Assembly: GCA_027186245.1 (NCBI GenBank)
Contig: CP114481.1
Coordinates: 29,543,501-29,607,500, forward strand
Direction of reading: 5' to 3'
Origin: Coriaria nepalensis
Taxonomy: Eukaryota; Streptophyta; Magnoliopsida; Cucurbitales; Coriariaceae
Length of the DNA stretch: 64,000 nt
Position numbers and translations under genes: made by a program. The notes under the pieces are model-generated. The model saw only the letters and a list, made by a program, of their open reading frames with translations, ran no database searches and had not been told where the DNA came from. This document shows, piece by piece, positions 24,973-38,805 of this stretch; position 1 is the stretch's first letter, and every line of letters starts with the position of its first letter.

Positions 24973-26663
24973 ATTCGTTTAACCTTAAAATCATTTCAAT
25001 GAGTCATTTCAAGTCAATATCTTATTTCAAAGTAATTCGAACGAGCTCTATTTTTGCACTACAAATGCAAGTTTTGGGCATAACTTCCAAATGATCAATG
25101 CACGGAAAGTGTCCGTTCGTTTAACCTTAAAATCATTTCAATGAGTCATTTCAAGTCAATAACTTATTTCAAAGCAAGTCGAACGAATTCTATTTTTGCA
25201 CTACAAACACAAGTTTTGGGCATAATTTGCAAATGATCAATGCAAGGAAAGTGTGCATTCGTTTAACCTTTAAATCATTTCAGAGAGTCATTAGAAGTCA
25301 ATAACTTATTTCAAAGCAAATCGAACGAATTCTATTTTTGCACAACAAACAGAAGTTTTTTGCATAACTTGCAAATGATCAATGCAAGGAAAGTGTGCAT
25401 TCGTTTAACCTTTAAATCATTTCAATGAGTCATTTCAAGTGAATAACTTATTTCAAAGCAAGTCGAACAAATTCAATTATTGCACTACAAACAGAAGTTT
25501 TGTGCATAACTTGCAAATGATCAAAGCAAGGAAAGTGTGCATTCGTTTAACCTTAAAATCATTTCAATGAGTCATTTCAAGTCAATAAATTATTTCTAAG
25601 TAATTCGAACGAGCTTTATTTTTGCACAACAAATGCAAGTTTTGTGCATAACTTGCAAATGATCAATGCAAGGAAAGTGTGCATTCGTTTAACCTTAAAA
25701 TCATTTCAATGAGTCATTTCAAGTCAATATCTTATTTCAAAGTAATTCGAACGAGCTTTATTTTTGCACAACAAATGCAAGTTTTTGGCATAACTTGCAA
25801 ATGATCAATGCAAGGAAAGTGTGCATTCGTTTAACCTTAAAATCATTTCAATGAGTCATTTCCAGTCAATAACTTATTTCAAAGGAAGTCGAACGAATTC
25901 TATTTTTGCACTACAAACAGAAGTTTTGTGCATAAGTTGCCAATGATCAATGCAAGGAAAGTGTGCATTCGTCTAACCTTTAAATCATTTCAGAGAGTCA
26001 TAACAAGTCAATAACTTATTTCAAAGCAAGTCGAACGAATTCAATTTTTGCACTACAAACACAAGTTTTGGCATAACTTGCAAACGATCAATGCAAGGAA
26101 AGTGTCCATTCGTTTAACCTTAAAATCATTTCAATGAGTCATTTCAAGTCAATATCTTATTTCAAAGTAATTCGAACGAGCTCTATTTTTGCACTACAAA
26201 TGCAAGTTTTGGGCATAACTTCCAAATGATCAATGCACGGAAAGTTTGCATTCGTTTAACCTTAAAATCTTTTCAATGAGTCATTTGAAGTCAATATCTT
26301 ATTACAAAGTAATTGGAACGAGCACTATATTTGCACTGCAAATGCAAGTTTTGTACATAACTTGCACATGATCAATGCAAGGAAACTGTGCATTCGTTTA
26401 ACCTTAAAATCATTTCAATGAGTCATTTCAAGTCAATAACTTATTTCAAAGCAAGTCGAACGAATTTTATTTTTGCACTACAAACACAAGTTTTGTGCAT
26501 AACTTGCAAATGATCAATGCAAGGAAAGTGTGCATTCGTTTAACCTTAAAATCATTTCATTGAGTCATTTCAAGTCAATAACTTATTTCAAAGCAACTCG
26601 AACGAATTCTACTTTTGCACTACAAACAGAAGTTTTTTGCATAACTTGCAAATGATCAATGCA
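24973..26663 (+). repeat. Segment S, copy 2 (about 1.7 kb)
   Basis: This is the partner of 17880-19570 at an offset of 7093 bp. It begins just after segment Q copy 2, and its 3' end merges into a fragment of segment P (TCATTTGAAG at 26281 also matches 8975). Q2, S and a P fragment are therefore joined in a new order here, the clearest example of block shuffling in the window. Confidence 0.75.
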
Positions 26664-28166
26664 AGGAAAGTTTGCATTCGTTTAACCTTAAAATCATTTC
26701 AATGAGTCATTTCAAGTCAATATCTTATTTCAAAGTAATTCGAACGAGCACTATTTTTGCACTACAAATGCAAGTTTTGTGCATAACTTGCACATGATCA
26801 ATGCAAGGAAACTGTGGATTCGTTTAACCTTAAAATCATTTCAATGAGTCATTTCAAGTCAATAACTTATTTCAAAGCAACTCGAACGAATTCTATTTTT
26901 GCACAACAAACAGAAGTTTCTTGTATAACTTGCAAATGATCAATGTAAGGAAAGTGTGCATTCGTTTAACCTTTAAATCATTTCAATGAGTCATTTCAAG
27001 TCAATAACTTATTTCAAAGCAAGTCGAACAAATTCTATTATTGCACTACAAAGAGAAGTTTTGTGCATAACTTGCAAATGATCAATGCAAGGAAAGTGTG
27101 CATTCGTTTAATCTTAAAATCATTTCAATGAGTCATTTCAAGTCAATAACTTAATTCAAAGCAAGTCGAACGAATTCTATTTTAGCACAACAAACACAAG
27201 TTTTGTGCATAACCTCCAAATGATCAATGCAAGGAAAGTGTGCATTCGTTTAACCTTAAAATCATTTCAATGAGTCATTTCAAGTCGATAACTTATTTCA
27301 AAGCAAGTCGAACGAATTCTATTTTTCCACTACAAACCCAAGTTTTGTGCATAACTTGCAAATGATCAATGCAAAGAAAGTGTTCATTCGTTTAACCTGA
27401 AAATCATTTCAATGAGTCATTTCAAGTCAATAACTTATTTCTAAGCAAGTCGAAGGAATTCAATTTTTACACTACAAACACAAGTTTTGTGCATAACTTG
27501 CAAATGATCAATGCAAGGAAAGTGTGCATTCGTTTAACCTTTAAATCATTTCAATGAGTCATTTCAAGTCAATAACTTATTTCAAAGCAAGTCGAACAAA
27601 TTCAATTATTGCACTACAAACAGAAGTTTTGTGCATAACTTGCAAATGATCAAAGCAAGGAAAGTGTGCATTCGTTTAACCTTAAAATCATTTCAATGGG
27701 TCATTTCAAGTCAATAACTTATTTCAAAGCAAGTCGAACGAATTTTATTTTTGCACTACAAACACAAGTTTTGTGCATAACTTGCAAATGATCAATGCAA
27801 GGAAAGTGTGCATTCGTTTAACCTTAAAATCATTTCATTGAGTCATTTCAAGTCAATAACTTATTTCAAAGCAACTCGAACGAATTCTATTTTTGCACTA
27901 CAAACAGAAGTTTTTTGCATAACTTGCAAATGATCAATGCAAGGAAAGTGTGCATTCGTTTAACCTTTAAATCATTTCAATGAGTCATTTCAAGTCAATA
28001 ACTTATTTCAAAGCAAGTCGAACAAATTCAATTATTGCACTACAAACAGAAGTTTTGTGCATAACTTGCAAATGATCAAAGCAAGGAAAGTGTGCATTCG
28101 TTTAACCTTAAAATCATTTCAATGAGTCATTTCAAGTCGATAACTTATTTCAAAGCAAGTCGAACG
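26275..28166 (+). repeat. Partial third copy of segment P (about 1.9 kb)
   Basis: This matches 8969-10860 at a constant offset of 17306 bp: TCATTTGAAG 8975 and 26281; CAGAAGTTTCTTGTATAAC 9605 and 26911; CCACTACAAACCC 10021 and 27327. The match ends near 28166, where AATTTTATT here replaces AATTCTATT. AACCTGAAAATC at about 27395 is a private change. Confidence 0.8.
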
Positions 28167-28530
28167 AATTTTATTTTTGCACTACAAACACAAGTTTTGT
28201 GCATAACTTGCAAATGATCAATGCAAGGAAAGTGTGCATTCGTTTAACCTTAAAATCATTTCATTGAGTCATTTCAAGTCAATAACTTATTTCAAAGGAA
28301 GTCGAACGAATTCTATTTTTGCACTACAAACAGAAGTTTTGTGCATAAGTTGCAAATGATCAATGCAAGGAAAGTGTGCATTCGTCTAACCTTTAAATCA
28401 TTTCAATGAGTCATTTCAAGTCGATAACTTATTTCAAAGCAAGTCGAACGAATTCTATTTTTGCACTACAAACACAAGTTTTTTGCATAACTTGCAAATG
28501 ATCAATGCAAAGAAAGTGTGCATTCGTTTA
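26685..28530 (+). repeat. 13-monomer HOR (1846 bp), copy 1
   Basis: CCACTACAAACCC occurs at 27327 and 29173, exactly 1846 bp (13 x 142) apart, and flanking variants follow the same offset from about 26685 to 28290. Small differences include TTTCAAGTC versus TTTCAAGGC near 26860 and 28706, GGGTCATTTC near 27699 versus GAGTCATTTC, and ATCATTTC versus ATCAGTTC near 27970 and 29816. This HOR overlaps the P fragment and lies just before Q3. Confidence 0.75.
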
Positions 28531-30136
28531 ACCTTAAAATCATTTCAATGAGTCATTTCAAGTCAATATCTTATTTCAAAGTAATTCGAACGAGCACTAT
28601 TTTTGCACTACAAATGCAAGTTTTGTGCATAACTTGCACATGATCAATGCAAGGAAACTGTGGATTCGTTTAACCTTAAAATCATTTCAATGAGTCATTT
28701 CAAGGCAATAACTTATTTCAAAGCAACTCGAACGAATTCTATTTTTGCACAACAAACAGAAGTTTCTTGCATAACTTGCAAATGATCAATGTAAGGAAAG
28801 TGTGCATTCGTTTAACCTTTAAATCATTTCAATGAGTCATTTCAAGTCAATAACTTATTTCAAAGCAAGTCGAACAAATTCTATTATTGCACTACAAAGA
28901 GAAGTTTTGTGCATAACTTGCAAATGATCAATGCAAGGAAAGTGTGCATTCGTTTAATCTTAAAATCATTTCAATGAGTCATTTCAAGTCAATAACTTAA
29001 TTCAAAGCAAGTCGAACGAATTCTATTTTAGCACAACAAACACAAGTTTTGTGCATAACCTCCAAATGATCAATGCAAGGAAAGTGTGCATTCGTTTAAC
29101 CTTAAAATCATTTCAATGAGTCATTTCAAGTCGATAACTTATTTCAAAGCAAGTCGAACGAATTCTATTTTTCCACTACAAACCCAAGTTTTGTGCATAA
29201 CTTGCAAATGATCAATGCAAAGAAAGTGTTCATTCGTTTAACCTTAAAATCATTTCAATGAGTCATTTCAAGTCAATAACTTATTTCTAAGCAAGTCGAA
29301 GGAATTCAATTTTTACACTACAAACACAAGTTTTGTGCATAACTTGCAAATGATCAATGCAAGGAAAGTGTGCATTCGTTTAACCTTTAAATCATTTCAA
29401 TGAGTCATTTCAAGTCAATAACTTATTTCAAAGCAAGTCGAACAAATTCAATTATTGCACTACAAACAGAAGTTTTGTGCATAACTTGCAAATGATCAAA
29501 GCAAGGAAAGTGTGCATTCGTTTAACCTTAAAATCATTTCAATGAGTCATTTCAAGTCAATAACTTATTTCAAAGCAAGTCGAACGAATTTTATTTTTGC
29601 ACTACAAACACAAGTTTTGTGCATAACTTGCAAATGATCAATGCAAGGAAAGTGTGCATTCGTTTAACCTTAAAATCATTTCATTGAGTCATTTCAAGTC
29701 AATAACTTATTTCAAAGCAACTCGAACGAATTCTATTTTTGCACTACAAACAGAAGTTTTTTGCATAACTTGCAAATGATCAATGCAAGGAAACTGTGCA
29801 TTCGTTTAACCTTTAAATCAGTTCAATGAGTCATTTCAAGTCAATAACTTATTTCAAAGCAAGTCGAACAAATTCAATTATTGCACTACAAACAGAAGTT
29901 TTGTGCATAACTTGCAAATGATCAAAGCAAGGAAAGTGTGCATTCGTTTAACCTTAAAATCATTTCAATGGGTCATTTCAAGTCAATAACTTATTTCAAA
30001 GCAAGTCGAACGAATTTTATTTTTGCACTACAAACACAAGTTTTGTGCATAACTTGCAAATGATCAATGCAAGGAAAGTGTGCATTCGTTTAACCTTAAA
30101 ATCATTTCATTGAGTCATTTCAAGTCAATAACTTAT
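28531..30136 (+). repeat. 13-monomer HOR (1846 bp), copy 2 (partial)
   Basis: This is the second copy of the 1846-bp unit. It matches copy 1 for about 1.6 kb and then gives way to segment Q copy 3. The same series of variants also exists inside Q (for example CACAACAAACAGAAGTTTC near 32725), so this HOR and Q share older ancestry. Confidence 0.7.
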
Positions 30137-33100
30137 TTCAAAGCAACTCGAACGAATTCTATTTTTGCACTACAAACAGAAGTTTTTTGCATAACTTGCA
30201 AATGATCAATGCAAGGAAAGTGTGCATTCGTTTAACCTTTAAATCATTTCAATGAGTCATTTCAAGTCAATAACTTATTTCAAAGCAAGTCGAACAAATT
30301 CAATTATTGCACTACAAACAGAAGTTTTGTGCATAACTTGCAAATGATCAAAGCAAGGAAAGTGTGCATTCGTTTAACCTTAAAATCATTTCAATGAGTC
30401 ATTTCAAGTCGATAACTTATTTCAAAGCAAGTCGAACGAATTCTATTTTTGCACTACAAACACAAGTTTTGGCATAACTTGCAAACGATCAATGCAAGGA
30501 AAGTGTGCATTCGTTTAACCTTAAAATCATTTCAATGAGTCATTTCAAGTCAATAACTTATTTCAAAGCAAGTCGAACGAATTCAATTTTTGCACTACAA
30601 ACACAAGTTTTGTGCATAACTTGCAAAGGATCAATGCAAGGAAAGTGTGCATTCGTTTAACCTTTAAATCATTTCAATGAGTCATTTCAAGTCAATAACT
30701 TATTTCAAAGCAAGTCGAACAAATTCAATTATTGCACTACAAACAGAAGTTTTGTGCATAACTTGCAAATGATCAATGCGAGGAAAGTGTGCATTCGTTT
30801 AACCTTTAAATCATTTCAGAGAGTCATTACAAGTCAATAACTTATTTCAAAGCAAGTCGAACGAATTCTATTTTTGCACTACAAACACAAGTTTTGGCAT
30901 AACTTGCAAACGATCAATGCAAGGAAAGTGTGCATTCGTTTAACCTTAAAATCATTTCAATGAGTCATTTCAAGTCAATATCTTATTTCAAAGTAATTCG
31001 AACGAGCTCTATTTTTGCACTACAAATGCAAGTTTTGGGCATAACTTCCAAATGATCAATGCACGGAAAGTGTCCGTTCGTTTGACCTTAAAATCATTTC
31101 AATGAGTCATTTCAAGTCAATGACTTATTTCAAAGCAAGTCGAACGAATTCTATTTTTGCACTACAAACACAAGTTTTGGGCATAACTTGTAAATGATCA
31201 ATGCAAGGAAAGTGTGCATTCGTTTAACCTTTAAATCATTTCAAAGAGTCATTACAAGTCAATAACTTATTTCAAAGCAAATCGAACGAATTCTATTTTG
31301 CACTACAAACACAAGTTTTGTGCATAACTTGCAAATGATAAATGCAAGGAAAGTGTGGATTCGTTTAACCTTAAAATCATTTCAATGAGTCATTTCAAGT
31401 CAATAACTTATTTCAAAGCAAGTCGAACGAAGTCTATATTTGCACTACAGACACAGGTTTTGTGCATAACTTGCAACTGATCAATGCAAGGAAAGTGTGC
31501 ATTCGTTTAACCTTAAAATCATTTCAATGTGTCATTTCAAGTCAATAACTTATTTCAAAGCAAGTCAAAAAAATTCTATTTTTGCACTACAAATGCAAGT
31601 TTTGGGCATAACTTGCAAATGATCAATGCAAGGAAAGTGTGCATTCGTTTAGCCTTAGAATCATTTCAATGAGTCATTTCAAGTCAATAACTTAATTCAA
31701 AGCAAGTCGAACGAATTCTATTTTTGCACTACAAACAGAAGTTTTTTGCATAACTTGCAAATGATCAATGCAAGGAAAGTGTGCATTCGTTTAACCTTAA
31801 AATCATTTCAATGAGTCATTTCAAGTCAATATCTTATTTCAAAGCAAGTCGAACGAATTCTATTTTTGCACTACAAACAGAAGTTTTGTGCATAACTTGC
31901 AAATGATCAATGCAAGGAAAGTGTGCATTCGTTTAACTTAAAATCATTTCAATGAGTCATTTCCAGTCAATAACTTATTTCAAACGAAGTCGAACGAATT
32001 CTATTTTTGCACTACAAACAGAAGTTTTGTGCATAACTTGCAAATGATCAATGCAAGGAAAGTGTGCATTCGTTTAACCTTTAAATCATTTCAGAGAGTC
32101 ATTTCAAGTCAATAACTTATTTCAAAGCAAGTCGAACGAATTTTATTTTTGCACTACAAACACAAGTTTTGTGCATAACTTGCAAATGATCAATGCAAGG
32201 AAAGTGTGCATTCGTTTAACCTTAAAATCATTTCATTGAGTCATTTCAAGTCAATAACTTATTTCAAAGGAAGTCGAACGAATTCTATTTTTGCACTACA
32301 AACAGAAGTTTTGTGCATAAGTTGCAAATGATCAATGCAAGGAAAGTGTGCATTCGTCTAACCTTTAAATCATTTCAATGAGTCATTTCAAGTCGATAAC
32401 TTATTTCAAAGCAAGTCGAACGAATTCTATTTTTGCACTACAAACACAAGTTTTTTGCATAACTTGCAAATGATCAATGCAAAGAAAGTGTGCATTCGTT
32501 TAACCTTAAAATCATTTCAATGAGTCATTTCAAGTCAATATCTTATTTCAAAGTAATTCGAACGAGCACTATTTTTGCACTACAAATGCAAGTTTTGTGC
32601 ATAACTTGCACATGATCAATGCAAGGAAACTGTGGATTCGTTTAACCTTAAAATCATTTCAATGAGTCATTTCAAGGCAATAACTTATTTCAAAGCAACT
32701 CGAACGAATTCTATTTTTGCACAACAAACAGAAGTTTCTTGCATAACTTGCAAATGATCAATGTAAGGAAAGTGTGCATTCGTTTAACCTTTAAATCATT
32801 TCAATGAGTCATTTCAAGTCAATAACTTATTTCAAAGCAAGTCGAACAAATTCTATTATTGCACTACAAAGAGAAGTTTTGTGCATAACTTGCAAATGAT
32901 CAATGCAAGGAAAGTGTGCATTCGTTTAATCTTAAAATCATTTCAATGAGTCATTTCAAGTCAATAACTTAATTCAAAGCAAGTCGAACGAATTCTATTT
33001 TAGCACAACAAACACAAGTTTTGTGCATAACCTCCAAATGATCAATGCAAGGAAAGTGTGCATTCGTTTAACCTTAAAATCATTTCAATGAGTCATTTCA

Positions 33101-35160
33101 AGTCGATAACTTATTTCAAAGCAAGTGGAACGAATTCTATTTTTCCACTACAAACCCAAGTTTTGTGCATAACTTGCAAATGATCAATGCAAAGAAAGTG
33201 TTCATTCGTTTAACCTTAAAATCATTTCAATGAGTCATTTCAAGTCAATAACTTATTTCTAAGCAAGTCGAAGGAATTCTATTTTTGCACTACAAACAGA
33301 AGTTTTTTGCATAACTTGCAAATGATCAATGCAAGGAAAGTGTGCATTCGTTTAACCTTTAAATCATTTCAATGAGTCATTTCAAGTCAATAACTTATTT
33401 CAAAGCAAGTCGAACAAATTCAATTATTGCACTACAAACAGAAGTTTTGTGCATAACTTGCAAATGATCAAAGCAAGGAAAGTGTGCATTCGTTTAACCT
33501 TAAAATCATTTCAATGAGTCATTTCAAGTCAATAACTTATTTCAAAGCAAGTCGAACGAATTTTATTTTTGCACTACAAACACAAGTTTTGTGCATAACT
33601 TGCAAATGATCAATGCAAGGAAAGTGTGCATTCGTTTAACCTTAAAATCATTTCATTGAGTCATTTCAAGTCAATAACTTATTTCAAAGCAACTCGAACG
33701 AATTCTATTTTTGCACTACAAACAGAAGTTTTTTGCATAACTTGCAAATGATCAATGCAAGGAAACTGTGCATTCGTTTAACCTTTAAATCAGTTCAATG
33801 AGTCATTTCAAGTCAATAACTTATTTCAAAGCAAGTCGAACAAATTCAATTATTGCACTACAAACAGAAGTTTTGTGCATAACTTGCAAATGATCAAAGC
33901 AAGGAAAGTGTGCATTCGTTTAACCTTAAAATCATTTCAATGAGTCATTTCAAGTCAATAACTTATTTCAAAGCAAGTCGAACGAATTCAATTTTTGCAC
34001 TACAAACACAAGTTTTGTGCATAACTTGCAAATGATCAATGCAAGGAAAGTGTGCATTCGTTTAACCTTAAAATCATTTCAATGAGTCATTTCAAGTCAA
34101 TATCTTATTTCAAAGTAATTCGAACGAGCACTATTTTTGCACTACAAACAGAAGTTTTGTGCATAAGTTGCAAATGATCAATGCGAGGAAAGTGTGCATT
34201 CGTTTAACCTTTAAATCATTTCAGAGAGTCATTACAAGTCAATAACTTATTTCAAAGCAAGTCGAACGAATTCTATTTTTGCACTACAAACACAAGTTTT
34301 GGCATAACTTGCAAACGATCAATGCAAGGAAAGTGTGCATTCGTTTAACCTTAAAATCATTTCAATGAGTCATTTCAAGTCAGTATCTTATTTCAAAGTA
34401 ATTCGAACGAGCTCTATTTTTGCACTACAAATGCAAGTTTTGGGCATAACTTCCAAATGATCAATGCACGGAAAGTGTGCGTTCGTTTAACCTTAAAATC
34501 ATTTCAATGAGTCATTTCAAGTCAATAACTTATTTCAAAGCAAGTCGAACGAATTCTATTTTTGCACTACAAACACAAGTTTTGGGCATAACTTGTAAAT
34601 GATCAATGCAAGGAAAGTGTGCATTCGTTTAACCTTAAAATCATTTCAATGACTCATTTCAAGTCAATAACTTATTTCAAAGCAAGTCGAATGAATTCAA
34701 TTTTTGCACTGCAAACACAAGTTTTGTGCATAACTTGCAAATGATCAATGCAAGGAAAGTGTGCATTCGTTTAACCTTAAAATCATTTCAATGAGTCATT
34801 TCAAGTCAGTATCTTATTTCAAAGTAATTCGAACGAGCTCTATTTTTGCACTACAAACACAAGTTTTGGCATAACTTGCAAACGATCAATGCAAGGAAAG
34901 TGTGCATTCGTTAAACCTTAAAATCATTTCAATGAGTCATTTCAAGTCAGTATCTTATTTCAAAGTAATTCGAACGAGCTCTATTTTTGCACTACAAATG
35001 CAAGTTTTGGGCATAACTTCCAAATGATCAATGCACGGAAAGTGTGCGTTCGTTTAACCTTAAAATCATTTCAATGAGTCATTTCAAGTCAATAACTTAT
35101 TTCAAAGCAAGTCGAACGAATTCTATTTTTGCACTACAAACACAAGTTTTGGGCATAACT
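30090..35160 (+). repeat. Segment Q, copy 3 (about 5.1 kb)
   Basis: This is the third copy, offset 10501 bp from copy 2 and 19578 bp from copy 1 (9077 + 10501). Private changes include CGTTTGACC and AATGACTTATTTC near 31080-31120, GTCAAAAAAATTC near 31565, AAGTGGAACG near 33125, and a short patch at 33279-33311 that looks like gene conversion. Otherwise the monomer order is preserved. Confidence 0.85.
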
Positions 35161-35319
35161 TGTAAATGATCAATGCAAGGAAAGTGTGCATTCGTTTAAC
35201 CTTAAAATCATTTCAATGACTCATTTCAAGTCAATAACTTATTTCAAAGCAAGTCGAATGAATTCAATTTTTGCACTGCAAACACAAGTTTTGTGCATAA
35301 CTTGCAAATGATCAATGCA

Positions 35320-38060
35320 AGGAAAGTGTGCATTCGTTTAACCTTTAAATCATTTCAATGAGTCATTTCAAGTCAATAACTTATTTCAAAGCAAGTCGAA
35401 CAAATTCAATTATTGCACTACAAACAGAAGTTTTGTGCATAACTTGCAAATGATCAAAGCAAGGAAAGTGTGCATTCGTTTAACCTTAAAATCATTTCAA
35501 TGAGTCATTTCAAGTCGATAACTTATTTCAAAGCAAGTCGAACGAATTCTATTTTTGCACTACAAACACAAGTTTTGGCATAACTTGCAAACGATCAATG
35601 CAAGGAAAGTGTGCATTCGTTTAACCTTAAAATCATTTCAATGAGTCATTTCAAGTCAATATCTTATTTCAAAGTAATTCGAACGAGCTCTATTTTTGCA
35701 CTACAAATGCAAGTTTTGGGCATAACTTCCAAATGATCAATGCACGGAAAGTGTGCGTTCGTTTAACCTTAAAATCATTTCAATGAGTCATTTCAAGTCA
35801 ATAACTTATTTCAAAGCAAGTCGAACGAATTCTATTTTTGCACTACAAACACAAGTTTTGGGCATAACTTGCAAATGATCAATGCAAGGAAAGTGTGCAT
35901 TCGTTTAACCTTTAAATCATTTCAGAGAGTCATTAGAAGTCAATAACTTATTTCAAAGCAAATCGAACGAATTCTATTTTTGCACAACAAACAGAAGTTT
36001 TTTGCATAACTTGCAAATGATCAATGCAAGGAAAGTGTGCATTCGTTTAACCTTTAAATCATTTCAATGAGTCATTTCAAGTGAATAACTTATTTCAAAG
36101 CAAGTCGAACAAATTCAATTATTGCACTACAAACAGAAGTTTTGTGCATAACTTGCAAATGATCAAAACAAGGAAAGTGTGCATTCGTTTAACCTTAAAA
36201 TCATTTCAATGAGTCATTTCAAGTCAATATCTTATTTCAAAGTAATTCGAACGAGCTTTATTTTTGCACAACAAATGCAAGTTTTTGGCATAACTTGCAA
36301 ATGATCAATGCAAGGAAAGTGTGCATTCGTTTAACCTTAAAATCATTTCAATGAGTCATTTCCAGTCAATAACTTATTTCAAAGGAAGTCGAACGAATTC
36401 TATTTTTGCACTACAAACAGAAGTTTTGTGCATAAGTTGCCAATGATCAATGCAAGGAAAGTGTGCATTCGTCTAACCTTTAAATCATTTCAGAGAGTCA
36501 TAACAAGTCAATAACTTATTTCAAAGCAAGTCGAACGAATTCTATTTTTGCACTACAAACACAAGTTTTGGCATAACTTGCAAACGATCAATGCAAGGAA
36601 AGTGTCCATTCGTTTAACCTTAAAATCATTTCAATGAGTCATTTCAAGTCAATATCTTATTTCAAAGTAATTCGAACGAGCTCTATTTTTGCACTACAAA
36701 TGCAAGTTTTGGGCATAACTTCCAAATGATCAATGCACGGAAAGTTTGCATTCGTTTAACCTTAAAATCTTTTCAATGAGTCATTTCAAGTCAATAACTT
36801 ATTTCAAAGCAAGTCGAACGAATTCTATTTTTGCACTACAAACACAAGTTTTGTGCATAACTTGCAAATGATCAATGCAAGGAAAGTGTGCATTCGTTTA
36901 ACATTTAAATCATTTCTGAGAGTCATTACAAGTCAATAACTTATTTCAAAGCAAGTCGAACGAATTATATTTTGCACTACAAACACAAGTTTTGTGCATA
37001 ACTTGCAAATGATAATTGCAAGGAAAGTGTGGATTCGTTTAACCTTAAAATCATTTCAATGAGTCATTCCAAGTCAATAACTTCTTTCAAAGCAAGTCGA
37101 ACGAAGTCTATATTTGCACTACAAACACAGGTTTTGTGCATAACTTGCAACTGATCAATGCAAGGAAAGTGTGCATTCGTTTAACCTTAAAATCATTTCA
37201 ATGTGTCATTTCAAGTCATTAACTTATTTCAAAGCAAGTCGAAAAAATTCTATTTTTGCACTACAAATGCAAGTTTTGGGCATAACTTGCAAATGATCAA
37301 TGCAAGGAAAGTGTGCATTCGTTTAGCCTTAGAATCATTTCAATGAGTCATTTCAAGTCTATAACTTATTTCAAACGAAGTCGAACGAATTCTATTTTTG
37401 CACTACAAACAGAAGTTTTGTGCATAACTTGCAAATGATCAATGCAAGGAAAGTGTGCATTCGTTTAACCTTTAAATCATTTCAGAGAGTCATTACAAGT
37501 CAATAACTTATTTCAAAGCAAGTCGAACGAATTCTATTTTTGCACTACAAACACAAGTTTTGGCATAACTTGCAAACGATCAATGCAAGGAAAGTGTGCA
37601 TTCGTTTAACCTTAAAATCATTTCAATGAGTCATTTCAAGTCAATATCTTATTTCAAAGTAATTCGAACGAGCTCTATTTTTGCACTACAAATGCATGTT
37701 TTAGGCATAACTTCCAAATGATCAATGCACGGAAAGTGTGCGTTCGTTTAACCTTAAAATCATTTCAATGAGTCATTTCAAGTCAATAACTTATTTCAAA
37801 GCAAGTCGAACGAATTCTATTTTTGCACTACAAACACAAGTTTTGGGCATAACTTGCAAATGATCAATGCAAGGAAAGTGTGCATTCGTTTAACCTTTAA
37901 ATCATTTCAGAGAGTCATTAGAAGTCAATAACTTATTTCAAAGCAAATCGAACGAATTCTATTTTTGCACAACAAACAGAAGTTTTTTGCATAACTTGCA
38001 AATGATCAATGCAAGGAAAGTGTGCATTCGTTTAACCTTTAAATCATTTCAATGAGTCAT
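35320..38060 (+). repeat. Segment R, copy 2 (follows Q3)
   Basis: This is the partner of 15600-18480, with the same order of diagnostic monomers, including the AGTGAATAACTT unit, the TATATTTGCAC plus ACACAGG unit and the GATAATTGC unit. One monomer is gained or lost between the copies in two places, which explains the alternation of 19578- and 19720-bp offsets. GCATGTTTTAGGC near 37694 is a private change. Confidence 0.75.
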
Positions 38061-38805
38061 TTCAAGTGAATAACTTATTTCAAAGCAACTCGAACGAATT
38101 CTATTATTGCACTACAAACAGAAGTTTTGTGCATAACTTGCAAATGATCAAAGCAAGGAAAGTGTGCATTCGTTTAACCTTAAAATCATTTCAATGAGTC
38201 ATTTCAAGTCAATAAATTATTTCTAAGTAATTCGAACGAGCTTTATTTTTGCACAACAAATGCAAGTTTTGTGCATAACTTGCAAATGATCAATGCAAGG
38301 AAAGTGTGCATTCGTTTAACCTTAAAATCATTTCAATGAGTCATTTCAAGTCAATATCTTATTTCAAAGTAATTCGAACGAGCTTTATTTTTGCACAACA
38401 AATGCAAGTTTTTGGCATAACTTGCAAATGATCAATGCAAGGAAAGTGTGCATTCGTTTAACCTTAAAATCATTTCAATGAGTCATTTCCAGTCAATAAC
38501 TTATTTCAAAGGAAGTCGAACGAATTCTATTTTTGCACTACAAACAGAAGTTTTGTGCATAAGTTGCCAATGATCAATGCAAGGAAAGTGTGCATTCGTC
38601 TAACCTTTAAATCATTTCAGAGAGTCATAACAAGTCAATAACTTATTTCAAAGCAAGTCGAACGAATTCAATTTTTGCACTACAAACACAAGTTTTGGCA
38701 TAACTTGCAAACGATCAATGCAAGGAAAGTGTCCATTCGTTTAACCTTAAAATCATTTCAATGAGTCATTTCAAGTCAATATCTTATTTCAAAGTAATTC
38801 GAACG
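36430..38805 (+). repeat. Segment T, copy 1 (about 2.4 kb)
   Basis: Markers recur at 2835 bp (about 20 monomers): GATAATTGC 37011 and 39846; TTTAGCCTTAG near 37322 and 40157; AGTGAATAACTT 38066 and 40901. The segment stops at a chimeric monomer near 38805. It overlaps segment R copy 2 and so is a later local duplication of its 3' part. Confidence 0.75.
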
